NCBI GenBank assembly: GCA_024707225.1
Contig: JANQAE010000002.1
Span: 646,073-710,072, forward strand
Direction of reading: 5' to 3'
Length of the DNA stretch: 64,000 nt
Source: Dokdonella sp.
Lineage (GTDB): Bacteria > Pseudomonadota > Gammaproteobacteria > Xanthomonadales > Rhodanobacteraceae
How positions within the stretch are numbered: the first letter of the stretch is position 1; every line of letters starts with the position of its first letter. Made by a program: the position numbers and the translations under genes. The notes under the pieces were generated by a model. It saw only the letters and a list, made by a program, of their open reading frames with translations. It had not been told where the DNA came from and did no database searches. Shown in pieces: positions 19,339 to 27,834 of this stretch.

Positions 19339-22300
19339 ATGTCGATTCATGTTGCGCTGAACCATGTCACCCGCTACCACTACGACCGGCCGGTGCACCT
19401 CGGTCCGCAGGTCGTGCGGCTGCGTCCGGCGCCGCACAGCCGCACGCGCATCCTGTCCTACGCGCTCGACGTCCGGCCGCGCACCCATTTCGTCAACTGG
19501 CAGCAGGACCCGCAGTCCAACTACCTCGCGCGGCTGGTGTTTCCGGAGCCCACGCGCGAGTTCAGCGTCACGGTCGATCTGGTCGTCGAGATGGCCGTGC
19601 TCAACCCGTTCGATTTCTTCCTCGAACCGGGTGCCGAGCGCTTTCCGTTCGGCTACGACGGCGCGACGCGCCGCGAGCTGACCTCGTATCGGGTGCGCGC
19701 GCCGGCCACGCCGCGCTTCGCCGACTATCTCGCCTCGGTTCCGCGCAAGCCGACCGCGACGATCGACTTCCTGGTCGCGTTGAACCAGAAGCTGGCGCGC
19801 GACATCGGCTATCTGATCCGGCTCGAGCCCGGCGTGCAGACGCCCGAGCAGACGCTCGAGCGCGGCAGCGGCTCGTGCCGCGACTCGACCTGGCTGCTCG
19901 TGCAGCTGCTGCGCCATCTCGGCCTGGCGGCGCGTTTCGTGTCCGGCTACCTGATCCAGCTGGTCGCCGACGTCGAGCCGCTCGACGGACCGGCCGGACC
20001 GCAGTCCGATTTCACCGACCTGCACGCCTGGGCCGAGGTCTATCTGCCCGGCGCCGGCTGGATCGGTCTGGATCCGACCTCGGGTCTGCTCGCCGGCGAA
20101 GGCCACATCCCGCTGGCGTGCTCGCCCGATCCGGGGTCGGCGGCGCCGATCTCCGGCGCGGTCGACCCGTGCGAGGTGACGTTCGACCACGTCATGAGCG
20201 TGACGCGGCTGCGCGAATCGCCGCGCGTGACGTTGCCGTACACGCCCGAGCAATGGCAGGCGATCGATGCGCTCGGGCATCGCGTCGACGCCGACCTCGA
20301 TCGCCACGACGTGCGGCTGACGATGGGCGGCGAACCGACCTTCGTCGCGGCCGACGATCCGGACGGCGAGGAATGGAACATCGCCGCGCTCGGTCCGACC
20401 AAGCGCCGTCGCGCCGTGGCTCTGTTCGACCGACTGATGGCGCACTACGCGCCGACCGGTCTGATCCATCACGGTCAGGGCAAGTGGTATCCGGGCGAGC
20501 AGTTGCCGCGCTGGTCGCTCAACGGCTACTGGCGGCGCGATGGCGAGCCGATCTGGCGCAACCGCCGGCTCGTCGCCGACGCGTCGGCGCGCAACGGCGC
20601 CGATGCCGCGCTCGCGGCCGCCTTTGTCGAGCAGGTGGCCGGACGCCTCGGTGTCGACGCGCGCCATGCGTTCGCGGCCTACGAGGACGCGCTGTACTAC
20701 CTGTGGCGCGAGCGGCGCCTGCCCGACAACGTCGATCCGGCCGATCCGCGCCTGGCCGATCCGCTCGAGCGCGCGCGGCTGGTGCGCGTGTTCGAACAGG
20801 GTCTCGGCCACGTCGTCGGTCACGTGCTGCCGCTGGCGCATCCGTTCGATCGCTGGCAGAGCGGGCCTTGGTTCCTGCGCGGCGAGCGCTGCTATCTGGT
20901 GCCCGGCGATTCGCCGATGGGCTACCGCCTGCCGCTCGATTCGCAGCCCTGGGTCGCCGAGACCGACTATCCCTACGTGCAGCCGATCGACCCGGCTCAG
21001 GTGGTACCGCCGCTGCCGCGCCAAACCGAGATCCGGCGCCAGGTCGGCGGCCCGCGCAGCGAGGCGCGCGCCGCCGCGCATCGGATCGGCGGCGCGCCGG
21101 ACGAACGCACCGCGCCGCGGCCATCCACCGGCGAATCGGCGGCCTGGGTCACGCGCACCGCGCTGTGCGCCGAGCCGCGCGACGGCACGCTGTATCTGTT
21201 CCTGCCGCCGCTGGCACGGCTCGAGGATTACCTCGAACTGGTCGCCGCGATCGAGGCGACCGCCGAATCGCTCGCGGCGCCGGTGATCCTCGAAGGCTAC
21301 GAGCCGCCGCGCGATGCACGCCTGGACGTGCTGCGCGTGACGCCCGACCCCGGCGTCATCGAGGTCAACATCCATCCGGCCGCGACCTGGCCGGCCCTGG
21401 TCGAGCGCACCACGCATCTGTACGAGGCGGCGCGCCGGACGCGCCTGGCCGCCGAGAAGTTCATGCTCGACGGACGTCACGTCGGCACCGGCGGCGGCAA
21501 TCATCTGGTGCTCGGCGGTGCGACACCGTTCGATTCGCCGTTCCTGCGACGGCCCGACCTGCTGCGCAGCCTGATCGCGTACTGGCACAACCATCCGTCG
21601 CTGTCTTACCTGTTCTCGGGCCTGTTCATCGGGCCGACCTCGCAGGCACCGCGCGTCGACGAGGCGCGCAACGACGCGCTGTACGAGCTGGAGATCGCGT
21701 TCGCCCGGGTTCCGGAAGAGACCGGCGAGCTGCCGCCATGGCTGCTCGACCGCCTGCTGCGCAATCTGCTGGCCGACGTCACCGGCAATACGCATCGCGC
21801 CGAGTTCTGCATCGACAAGCTGTACTCGCCCGACGGTCCGGCCGGGCGCCTGGGCCTGCTCGAGCTGCGCGCATTCGAGATGCCGCCGCATGCGCAGATG
21901 AGCCTGGCCCAGCAGGTCCTGCTGCGCGCGCTGGTCGCACGTTTCTGGAAGACGCCGTATCGGCCGGTACGGCTGGCGCGCTGGGGCAGCGAGCTGCACG
22001 ATCGCTTCATGCTGCCGTACTTCCTCTGGCAGGACTTCGCCGACGTCGTCGCCGAGCTGCGCGACGCCGGCTATCCGGTCGAGCAGGCCTGGTTCGCGCC
22101 GCATCTGGAATTCCGCTTTCCGCGGATCGGCGACTATGCGGTCGAAGGCACGGTACTCGCGCTGCGCCACGCGCTCGAACCCTGGCACGTGCTCGGCGAG
22201 CAGGGTGCGGTCGGCGGCACGGTGCGCTACGTCGACTCGTCGGTCGAGCGGCTGCAGGTGCACGTGACCGGCCTGGCGCCGGACCGCTACGTGCTGACCT

Positions 22301-22662
22301 GCAACGGTCGGCGGGTGCCGCTGCGGCCGACCGGCCGCGCCGGTGAGTACGTGGCCGGGGTGCGCTACAAGGCCTGGCAGCCGGCATCGGGTCTGCATCC
22401 GACGATCCCGGTACACGCGCCGCTGACGTTCGATCTCCTGGACACCTGGTCAGGCCGCTCGCTCGGCGGCTGTCGCTACCACGTCGCGCATCCGGGCGGC
22501 CGCAACTATGCGAGCTTCCCGGTCAACGCGTTCGAGGCCGAGAGCCGGCGTCTGGCGCGATTCTTCCGTTTCGGCCACACGGCCGGCGCGATCGAGCCGC
22601 TCGAGGAGGCGCCGAGTCCCGAGTACCCGTTCACGCTCGATCTGCGGTGTCCGCCGGCCTGA
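19339..22662 (+). CDS. Transglutaminase-like protein fused to DUF2126 domain
   Basis: A 1107-residue cytoplasmic fusion with no signal peptide. Residues 1-85 are the bacterial transglutaminase N-terminal beta domain. The transglutaminase core has Cys180 (GSGSCRDSTW), His229 (TDLHAWAEVY) and Asp245 (IGLDPTSG). The remaining 800 residues are the DUF2126 region. I recall that comparative genomics has related DUF2126 to glutamine-synthetase-like COOH-NH2 ligases, which would give an amide-bond-making module next to an amide-cleaving one; treat this as recalled knowledge. The usual neighbours (alpha-E/DUF403 and circularly permuted ATP-grasp genes) are not in this window, so the gene stands alone. 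ATG 19339 is preceded by an AGGTCAGG Shine-Dalgarno. Confidence 0.9.
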   Translation: MSIHVALNHVTRYHYDRPVHLGPQVVRLRPAPHSRTRILSYALDVRPRTHFVNWQQDPQSNYLARLVFPEPTREFSVTVDLVVEMAVLNPFDFFLEPGAERFPFGYDGATRRELTSYRVRAPATPRFADYLASVPRKPTATIDFLVALNQKLARDIGYLIRLEPGVQTPEQTLERGSGSCRDSTWLLVQLLRHLGLAARFVSGYLIQLVADVEPLDGPAGPQSDFTDLHAWAEVYLPGAGWIGLDPTSGLLAGEGHIPLACSPDPGSAAPISGAVDPCEVTFDHVMSVTRLRESPRVTLPYTPEQWQAIDALGHRVDADLDRHDVRLTMGGEPTFVAADDPDGEEWNIAALGPTKRRRAVALFDRLMAHYAPTGLIHHGQGKWYPGEQLPRWSLNGYWRRDGEPIWRNRRLVADASARNGADAALAAAFVEQVAGRLGVDARHAFAAYEDALYYLWRERRLPDNVDPADPRLADPLERARLVRVFEQGLGHVVGHVLPLAHPFDRWQSGPWFLRGERCYLVPGDSPMGYRLPLDSQPWVAETDYPYVQPIDPAQVVPPLPRQTEIRRQVGGPRSEARAAAHRIGGAPDERTAPRPSTGESAAWVTRTALCAEPRDGTLYLFLPPLARLEDYLELVAAIEATAESLAAPVILEGYEPPRDARLDVLRVTPDPGVIEVNIHPAATWPALVERTTHLYEAARRTRLAAEKFMLDGRHVGTGGGNHLVLGGATPFDSPFLRRPDLLRSLIAYWHNHPSLSYLFSGLFIGPTSQAPRVDEARNDALYELEIAFARVPEETGELPPWLLDRLLRNLLADVTGNTHRAEFCIDKLYSPDGPAGRLGLLELRAFEMPPHAQMSLAQQVLLRALVARFWKTPYRPVRLARWGSELHDRFMLPYFLWQDFADVVAELRDAGYPVEQAWFAPHLEFRFPRIGDYAVEGTVLALRHALEPWHVLGEQGAVGGTVRYVDSSVERLQVHVTGLAPDRYVLTCNGRRVPLRPTGRAGEYVAGVRYKAWQPASGLHPTIPVHAPLTFDLLDTWSGRSLGGCRYHVAHPGGRNYASFPVNAFEAESRRLARFFRFGHTAGAIEPLEEAPSPEYPFTLDLRCPPA

Positions 22663-22687
22663 GCGCCGGCGCCTGCGTGATTCGGCG

Positions 22688-22710
22688 CGTCGCCGGCAGC
22701 GCCGGCGACG
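22688..22710. terminator. Hairpin between convergent genes
   Basis: A perfect 10-bp stem (22688-22697 with 22701-22710, loop AGC) lies between the end of the transglutaminase/DUF2126 gene and the end of the small secreted protein at 22714. No U tract; probable bidirectional terminator. Confidence 0.5.
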
Positions 22711-22713
22711 GCA

Positions 22714-23064
22714 TCAGCGGCCTTTCGCGGGCGTGCGCTTGGATCCAATCGTCTTCGGCAGCACCGGGCTCAGCGGCTTCTTGACGCCGGCCTCGCTGAC
22801 GCCGTCGATGCGGTAGTAGTAGGTCCTGCCGGGCGTGACGTCGCGATCGACGTAGACGTAGCCCGCGTCCGGATTGGACTGCTTCGGGACGATCCGCGCA
22901 TTGATGCGCCGGAACGGACCGGCCTCGGCGTCGCTGCGATAGATCAGATAGCCGTAGGTGCCGGTCTCGTCGCGCGCCTTCCAGCGCAGCGTGCTCTCGG
23001 GTGCCGGCTCGGCCGCCACGGCGTGACCGGCCAGGGCCGCCAGCAGGATCCACCCCGGCTTCAT
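22714..23064 (-). CDS. Small secreted protein with one fibronectin type III-like domain
   Basis: A 116-residue protein with signal peptide (ILLAALAGHAVA). The body has the strand pattern of one Fn3 domain: LRWKARDETGTYGYLIYRS near the start and PGRTYYYRIDGVSEAG near the end, the usual E/F-strand YYYRI signature. It ends with the basic tail SKRTPAKGR. ATG 23064 overlaps the stop of the upstream gene (ATGA), so the two are coupled and probably work together outside the cytoplasm. No enzymatic motif; binding role only by inference. Confidence 0.75.
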   Translation of the reverse strand: MKPGWILLAALAGHAVAAEPAPESTLRWKARDETGTYGYLIYRSDAEAGPFRRINARIVPKQSNPDAGYVYVDRDVTPGRTYYYRIDGVSEAGVKKPLSPVLPKTIGSKRTPAKGR

Positions 23065-24158
23065 GGCTTCTTCTCCAGCGTTTCGTCGATCTTGATGTCG
23101 GTGTTCGCATCGAGCGTGCCGAGCGAGCGGATCGGCGTGCCCGGTTTGACGATCAGCGCCGAATACGGAATGCGCACGCGCTCGCCGCGATCCTTGAACG
23201 ACACGCCGATGACCTCGTTGCCGACTGCGCGACGTCGCTGGGTCAGCAGGTGCGCGTCCAGGCGGACGCAGCCCTCGCCGCAGGCGGCGGACTTCAGTTC
23301 GATCGCTTCGGCGTTGAAATCGAGCGTGGCGACCTCGAGCGGCGATGCGTCGACGGTCCGCAGCTCGATCGTGCGGTGCACCGAGGCGCCTTCCTCGACC
23401 GCGCCGAAACTCAACACCGGCGGCGTCGCCGTGATCTGGCCATGCACATGCGCGCGCACCGACAGCACCAGTTCGGGCTGCGCGGCCACATTGGTCTTGA
23501 GCACCACGCGCCGTGCGACCTCGCCGAGCGGCGTCTGCGCGGTGAGGCTCGTGACGAGTCGAAGCTGCTGCGGATGGCCTTCGACCGGCTCGGCGCGCAG
23601 CGACAGCCAGTCCGGCTTCTCGAGCGTCGATTCCAGACTCAGCCGATCGGTCTCGAAGCTCTCGACGATCACCGATTGCGTCGCGTTCGCGGCCTGGCCG
23701 ACGTAGCCGAAATTGACCTCGGCCGTCTCCGGCGAGTACGCCGACTGAACGAAGACCGGAAAGCTGACCGGCAGCGACGGCTGCACCGGATCGTCGCTGA
23801 GTACGTGGAAACGCACGGTCTGCAGGCCGCGCGACTCGCCGATCGGCTTTTCGAGCACGAGCCGGCCGGTCTCGCCGGGTGCCAGGCGGCGCGGCTCGAA
23901 CGTCGCCTGGCCGGGCGGCGGTGCCGGATCGACGCGGCGGATCTCGATCGGCGTCGCGCCGGTATTGCGTACACGCAGGACGTGCCGGGCGGTCTGCTTC
24001 TCGAACACTTCCACGACGGGAGCCGACGCGTCCTCCGGCTCGAAGGCGAGGCTGCCTTGCGCTACCGGGGCGATCGATTTGGCGGGCTTTTCCGCAGCCG
24101 CGGCAGGCAGTGCGCCGAGCAGCGCGCACAACAACAGAATCGAGCAATCGAACTTCAT
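23061..24158 (-). CDS. Secreted protein with Ig-like (DUF1573/ASH-type) repeats
   Basis: A 365-residue exported protein with signal peptide (SILLLCALLGALPAAAA). It contains at least three beta-sandwich repeats of about 100 residues. The first (about 45-125) has the GATPIEIRRVDPAPPPG and LAPGETGRL pattern of DUF1573/ASH domains, the last (about 240-340) the VLSFGAVEEGASVHRTIEL pattern. One disulfide-capable pair (Cys in SAACGEGCVRL) is visible. DUF1573 proteins are usually envelope or surface proteins of unknown function. It precedes the Fn3-like gene with a 4-base overlap. Confidence 0.7.
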   Translation of the reverse strand: MKFDCSILLLCALLGALPAAAAEKPAKSIAPVAQGSLAFEPEDASAPVVEVFEKQTARHVLRVRNTGATPIEIRRVDPAPPPGQATFEPRRLAPGETGRLVLEKPIGESRGLQTVRFHVLSDDPVQPSLPVSFPVFVQSAYSPETAEVNFGYVGQAANATQSVIVESFETDRLSLESTLEKPDWLSLRAEPVEGHPQQLRLVTSLTAQTPLGEVARRVVLKTNVAAQPELVLSVRAHVHGQITATPPVLSFGAVEEGASVHRTIELRTVDASPLEVATLDFNAEAIELKSAACGEGCVRLDAHLLTQRRRAVGNEVIGVSFKDRGERVRIPYSALIVKPGTPIRSLGTLDANTDIKIDETLEKKP

Positions 24159-24190
24159 GCGTACACGAACCGAAAAAAAACATATGGCAG

Positions 24191-24222
24191 AAAAAAAGAC
24201 GGCTGCCGCAGCAGCCGTCTTT
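24191..24222 (-). terminator. Strong intrinsic terminator
   Basis: A perfect 12-bp stem (24195-24206 with 24211-24222, loop CGCA) runs, on the minus strand, into seven T (plus-strand A7, 24191-24197). It lies 19 bases after the stop of the gene at 24241 and should end its transcript before the next minus gene. Confidence 0.85.
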
Positions 24223-24240
24223 CGGTAAGTGTTTCTACGA

Positions 24241-24777
24241 TCAGTCGATCGAGAACTCGGTCAGCGTGACCGGGAACGTGCCGCTCACGTTGAGCGTGAA
24301 CGCGCCCTGGCCTGCGGTGTTGCTCGACGGCCAGTACGAGTCGACGTAGAAGAAGTACTCGGTGCCGGCGGTGCCGCTGAAGTTGAGACTCGGTGCGGTG
24401 ACCGACGGAACGTCGTCCGAGCCTTCCAGGCAGGACGTGCCGTCGCCGCAGGTGGCCAGAACATAGATCGCCGGGTCGAAGCTGCCGCCGCCCACGACCT
24501 GGAAGGTCAGGTTGTTCGGGCCGGTCGGCGTGAACGAATAGATTCGCTCCGGGCCGTCCACGGTGCCGTACTCGGTGCACGAAATCGCGACGCCGTTGGT
24601 GCCGCCGACGGTGGTGCCGGTGACGGTGGACGGCGACTCGGTGATCTCACCGGCCGGTGCGGCGCAGGTGCCGGCCGGAACGGCAGTGCCCGGCGCGACG
24701 GCGACCTTGCTCTGCGCGACGGCGGCCGAACTGGACGCGATGATGATGGCTGCTGCGATGGTCTTGGAAGCGCTCAT
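24241..24777 (-). CDS. Secreted protein with pre-peptidase (PPC)-like beta domain
   Basis: A 178-residue exported protein with signal peptide (TIAAAIIIASSSAAVAQ). The mature part looks like a bacterial pre-peptidase C-terminal domain: RIYSFTPTGPNNLTFQV, YVLATCGDGTSCLEGSDD and the late GTEYFFYVDSY. Here it stands alone without a protease. Four cysteines could form two disulfides. It has its own terminator and an AT-rich upstream region, so it is probably monocistronic and perhaps highly expressed. It ends VTLTEFSID, which only weakly resembles the tail motif of other exported proteins here. Confidence 0.7.
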   Translation of the reverse strand: MSASKTIAAAIIIASSSAAVAQSKVAVAPGTAVPAGTCAAPAGEITESPSTVTGTTVGGTNGVAISCTEYGTVDGPERIYSFTPTGPNNLTFQVVGGGSFDPAIYVLATCGDGTSCLEGSDDVPSVTAPSLNFSGTAGTEYFFYVDSYWPSSNTAGQGAFTLNVSGTFPVTLTEFSID

Positions 24778-25091
24778 TTCTATTACCCCGTATGTAAGAA
24801 GAAGCGAGTAGCCTATTTGGTATGGAAGCCCGGGTGCGGTCGGCCGTTAATCGATGTCCGCGATTTAGAAGACCGATCGAGCCTGAGGGCCGGCGACGCC
24901 GGGAGGCGATGCGACAAAGTGTCGGCCACGCCTAACCGAGGTGTCCAACCTATGCCCGCCGCGAGTTCACCATATGACGAATGGCATTGCAACCGACTCG
25001 TGCAATATGCACCGTCGGCGAGGAACCGATATCCGGGACGACGGTCAGATCGGCTCGACCGGGCCAATTTTTGCCTAATTGATCACAATCC
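24778..25091. other. Divergent intergenic region, AT-richer
   Basis: 314 bases between the PPC-like gene (minus) and the MotA-like gene (plus), with no supported gene. It is visibly richer in A/T than the surroundings, as expected for two divergent promoters. Near the plus gene, AATTTTTGCCTAATTGATCACAAT precedes the ATG with no Shine-Dalgarno. I see no terminator or repeat. Confidence 0.5.
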
Positions 25092-26174
25092 ATGAGTAAT
25101 CCCTCGCGTGTCCTGCCCTGGATGCTGGCCTTCCTGGCAGCCCTGGGCATCCTCGTGGCGCTGCTGGCGCCGCGGCTGGCCGATGTCTTCATGGCCAATC
25201 CATTTTTCAACGGCATCATCCTGACCGTCCTGCTCGCCGGCATCGTCGTCAACTTGCGGCAGGTGCTGGTGCTGACCTCGGAAGTGCGCTGGATGGAGGC
25301 ATTCCGGCGTTCCGATCCGGATGCGCCGGCGCCGGGCCGGCCACGCCTGCTGGCCCCGATGGCGCGTCTGCTGGCCGGCCGTGAGCGTGGTCGCGCCGCG
25401 CTGTCGGCCGCCTCGATGCGGACCCTGCTCGACAGCGTGCAAATCCGCCTGGAGGAATCGCGCGACCTGTCGCGCTACCTGATCGGCCTGGCGATCTTCC
25501 TCGGCCTGCTCGGCACGTTCTGGGGACTGCTGGTCACGATCCGCTCGGTCGCCGAGATCATCGGCGCGCTCGGTATCGGCAGCGATGCCGCGGCGATGTT
25601 CGCCGACCTCAAGGAGCACCTCAAGGAGCCGCTGGCCGGCATGTCGACGAGCTTCTCGACCTCGCTGTTCGGCCTCGCCAGCTCGCTGGCGATCGGTTTT
25701 CTCGATCTGCAGGCCGGCCATGCGCAGAACCGCTTCTACAACGAGCTGGAGGAATGGCTGTCGGGCATGACGCGGCTGTCTTCGGGCGGTGCACTGGAGA
25801 GCGATGCCTCGGTGCCGGCCTATGTGCAGGCGCTGCTCGAACAGACCGCCGACGGCCTCGAACGCATGCAGCGCGCGATCGTCGAGAACGAGCGCGAGCG
25901 GCGCGGCACCAACGAACAGCTCGCCGAGCTCGGCGCGCAGCTGGCGCGTCTCAACGAGACGCTGGGTCGCGACGCGCGCGAGCGGCAGGCCGCCGCAGGC
26001 GTGCAGGACGAGCTCAGGGCCGCACTGCGGCAGTTCGCGGCGCAGGCCGGCGCCGGCTCGCGCCTGTCCGACGAGCTGCGCGGCGAACTGCGCCTGCTGT
26101 CGCGCACGGTCGCGGCCGCGGTGTCGGGCCGTGCGCCGCCGCGTGACGGTGGCGAGGCGGAGGACCGCCGTTGA
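25092..26174 (+). CDS. MotA/TolQ/ExbB-type proton channel protein with C-terminal coiled-coil tail
   Basis: A 360-residue inner-membrane protein. Two N-terminal TM helices (about 8-27 and 38-60) precede a cytoplasmic stretch. Two more helices carry the MotA/ExbB signature LIGLAIFLGLLGTFWGLL (about 135-152) and LAGMSTSFSTSLFGLASSL (about 180-198). From about 245 onward the protein is a long charged helical tail (NERERRGTNEQLAELG) with no known domain. With the MotB-like gene that follows it should form a stator-like proton channel. No flagellar genes are near, so it is a non-flagellar stator. The tail recalls ZorA of Zorya defence systems, but no zorC or zorD follows. No Shine-Dalgarno is visible at ATG 25092. 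Confidence 0.85.
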   Translation: MSNPSRVLPWMLAFLAALGILVALLAPRLADVFMANPFFNGIILTVLLAGIVVNLRQVLVLTSEVRWMEAFRRSDPDAPAPGRPRLLAPMARLLAGRERGRAALSAASMRTLLDSVQIRLEESRDLSRYLIGLAIFLGLLGTFWGLLVTIRSVAEIIGALGIGSDAAAMFADLKEHLKEPLAGMSTSFSTSLFGLASSLAIGFLDLQAGHAQNRFYNELEEWLSGMTRLSSGGALESDASVPAYVQALLEQTADGLERMQRAIVENERERRGTNEQLAELGAQLARLNETLGRDARERQAAAGVQDELRAALRQFAAQAGAGSRLSDELRGELRLLSRTVAAAVSGRAPPRDGGEAEDRR

Positions 26175-27233
26175 GCAGCCTGCGCCGCCGTCGCGCGTTC
26201 GATATCTGGCCGGGCTTCGTCGACGCGCTGACCTCGCTGGTCATGGTGATGATCTTCGTGCTGCTGATCTTCGCGATCGGCCAGTTCGTGCTGTCCGATT
26301 CGCTGGTCGGCAAGAACCGCGCGCTCGACGCGCTGAACGGGCAGGTCGCCGAACTGGCGCGCACGCTGTCGCTGAGCCGCGACGCCGAGCGCCGGCTCGA
26401 CGCGCGCGTCGCCGAGCTCACCGCCAGCCTCGGTTCCATGACCGGCGAGCGTGATGAGGCGCAGGCGCGCGCGCGCGGCGCTCGGTGCCGACATCGCGGC
26501 GCTCGACGCGCTCAAGCAGCAGCTGCAGGCCGAGGTGGCCGCGCTCGGCATGCAGCTGGACACCTCCAAGGAGGATCTGGTCCGGCAGACCGATCTGACC
26601 GCCGCCGCCCTCGCGCAGACCGAGTTGCTCAATCGTCAGCTCGCGGCGATCCGCGAGCAGCTCGGCAGCCTGCAGGCGGCGCTCGACGCGACCAAGCGAG
26701 ACAACGCGGCCAAGGACGTGCGCATCGCCGACCTCGGCAAGGAGCTCAACCTCGCCCTGGCCAACCGCGTCGGCGAGCTGGAGCGCTACCGGTCGGAATT
26801 CTTCGGCCGCCTGCGCGAGGTTCTCGGCCACCGCGGCGACGTGCGCGTCGTCGGCGACCGCTTCGTCGTGCCGACCGACATCCTGTTCGAGTCCGGCTCG
26901 GCCGAACTCGGACCCGCCGCGCAGGCGCAACTCGCCGGACTCGCATCGACCGTTGCCGAGGTGGCCGCGGAGATTCCGTCGAGCATCGACTGGGTGCTCA
27001 GGATCGACGGACACACCGATCGCCGTCCGATCAGCACCGACCGCTTTCCGTCGAACTGGGAGCTGTCGACGGCGCGCGCGGTCGCGATCGTCAAGTTCCT
27101 GGTCGTGCAGGGCATTCCGGCGCATCGACTGTCGGCGAACGGCTTCGGCGAGTTCCAGCCGCTCGATCCGGGCTCCTCGGCCGAGGCCTATGCGCGCAAC
27201 CGGCGTATCGAGCTGCAGCTGACCAACCGCTAG
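26171..27233 (+). CDS. MotB-like protein with OmpA peptidoglycan-binding domain, frame broken at a (GC)6 tract
   Basis: Partner of the MotA-like protein. The TTG start 26171 overlaps its stop (TTGA). A single N-terminal TM helix carries the proton-binding Asp18 (FVDALTSLVMVMIFVLLIF). A long coiled coil follows (about 55-190), with continuous heptads such as AELARTLSLSRDAERRL and later NRQLAAIREQLGSLQ. The OmpA domain (about 210-350) has LFESGSAELGP, DGHTDRRPI and ANGFGEFQP with the peptidoglycan-contact Asp/Arg pattern. The frame changes at about 26465-26477, inside GCGCGCGCGCGCG; one more GC unit would restore it. The break is either a dropped dinucleotide or real slippage. If real, the channel subunit would be truncated just after the TM helix and start of the coiled coil. 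Confidence 0.82.
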
Positions 27234-27246
27234 CGGACGCCACGCG

Positions 27247-27783
27247 TCAGCCGACGATGCGGCTTTGCCCGGGCGCGAGACCGTCCAGTGCGTGGGCGCC
27301 GACGCGCGTGCGCACCAGGCGCAGCGTCGGCAGTCCGATCGCCGCGGTCATGCGGCGGACCTGTCGGTTGCGACCTTCGCGCAGCACCAGCTCGATCCAG
27401 CTCGTCGGCTTGTCGCGGCGGTAGCGGATCGGCGGTACGCGCGCCCACAGCCAGTCTGGCTGGTCCGCCAGGATGCGCGCCGCGACCGGCAGCGTGGGGC
27501 CGTCGGAGAGCATCACGCCGCGTCGCAGCGGTTCCAGATCCGCCTCGGCGGGGACGCCCTCGACCTGAGCCAGATAGGTCTTGGGCTGCTTGTGGCGCGG
27601 ATCGGTCAGGCGATGCGCGAGCGCGCCGTCGTCGGTCAGCAGCAGCAGGCCTTCGCTGTCCAGGTCGAGACGTCCGGCAGCATAGACGCCCGGCGTCGCG
27701 ACGAGATCGGCCAGGGTCGGGCGGCCGTCGCGATCGGTGAACTGGCACAGCACGCCATAGGGCTTGTTGAGCGCGATCAGCAT
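27247..27783 (-). CDS. rluE: 23S rRNA pseudouridine synthase, RluE-like
   Basis: A 178-residue RsuA-family pseudouridine synthase without the S4 domain. The catalytic Asp motif is intact: GRLDLDSEGLLLLTDDG (about 37-53), then KTYLAQVEGV and the conserved C-terminal REGRNRQVRRMTAAIG. The short length and absence of S4 fit RluE, which modifies U2457 in E. coli 23S rRNA, better than RluB or RluF. The substrate position is inferred from the family. It lies convergent to the MotB-like gene and downstream of the methyltransferase-like lipoprotein, separated by a hairpin. Confidence 0.85.
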   Translation of the reverse strand: MLIALNKPYGVLCQFTDRDGRPTLADLVATPGVYAAGRLDLDSEGLLLLTDDGALAHRLTDPRHKQPKTYLAQVEGVPAEADLEPLRRGVMLSDGPTLPVAARILADQPDWLWARVPPIRYRRDKPTSWIELVLREGRNRQVRRMTAAIGLPTLRLVRTRVGAHALDGLAPGQSRIVG

Positions 27784-27791
27784 CGCTAGGC

Positions 27792-27817
27792 GGCGGCCGG
27801 CCGTGGCGCCGGCCGCC
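27792..27817 (-). terminator. GC-rich hairpin
   Basis: A perfect 10-bp stem (27792-27801 with 27808-27817, loop CGTGGC) lies in the 51-base gap between the methyltransferase-like gene and rluE. No U tract; weak or Rho-assisted termination is possible. Confidence 0.45.
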
Positions 27818-27834
27818 TGGGCTCCGGGCGCGGC

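Noticed and set aside
25092..27233. Complete Zorya defence system
   Set aside because: Only MotA- and MotB-like genes are present; no ZorC, ZorD or ZorE candidates lie on either side.
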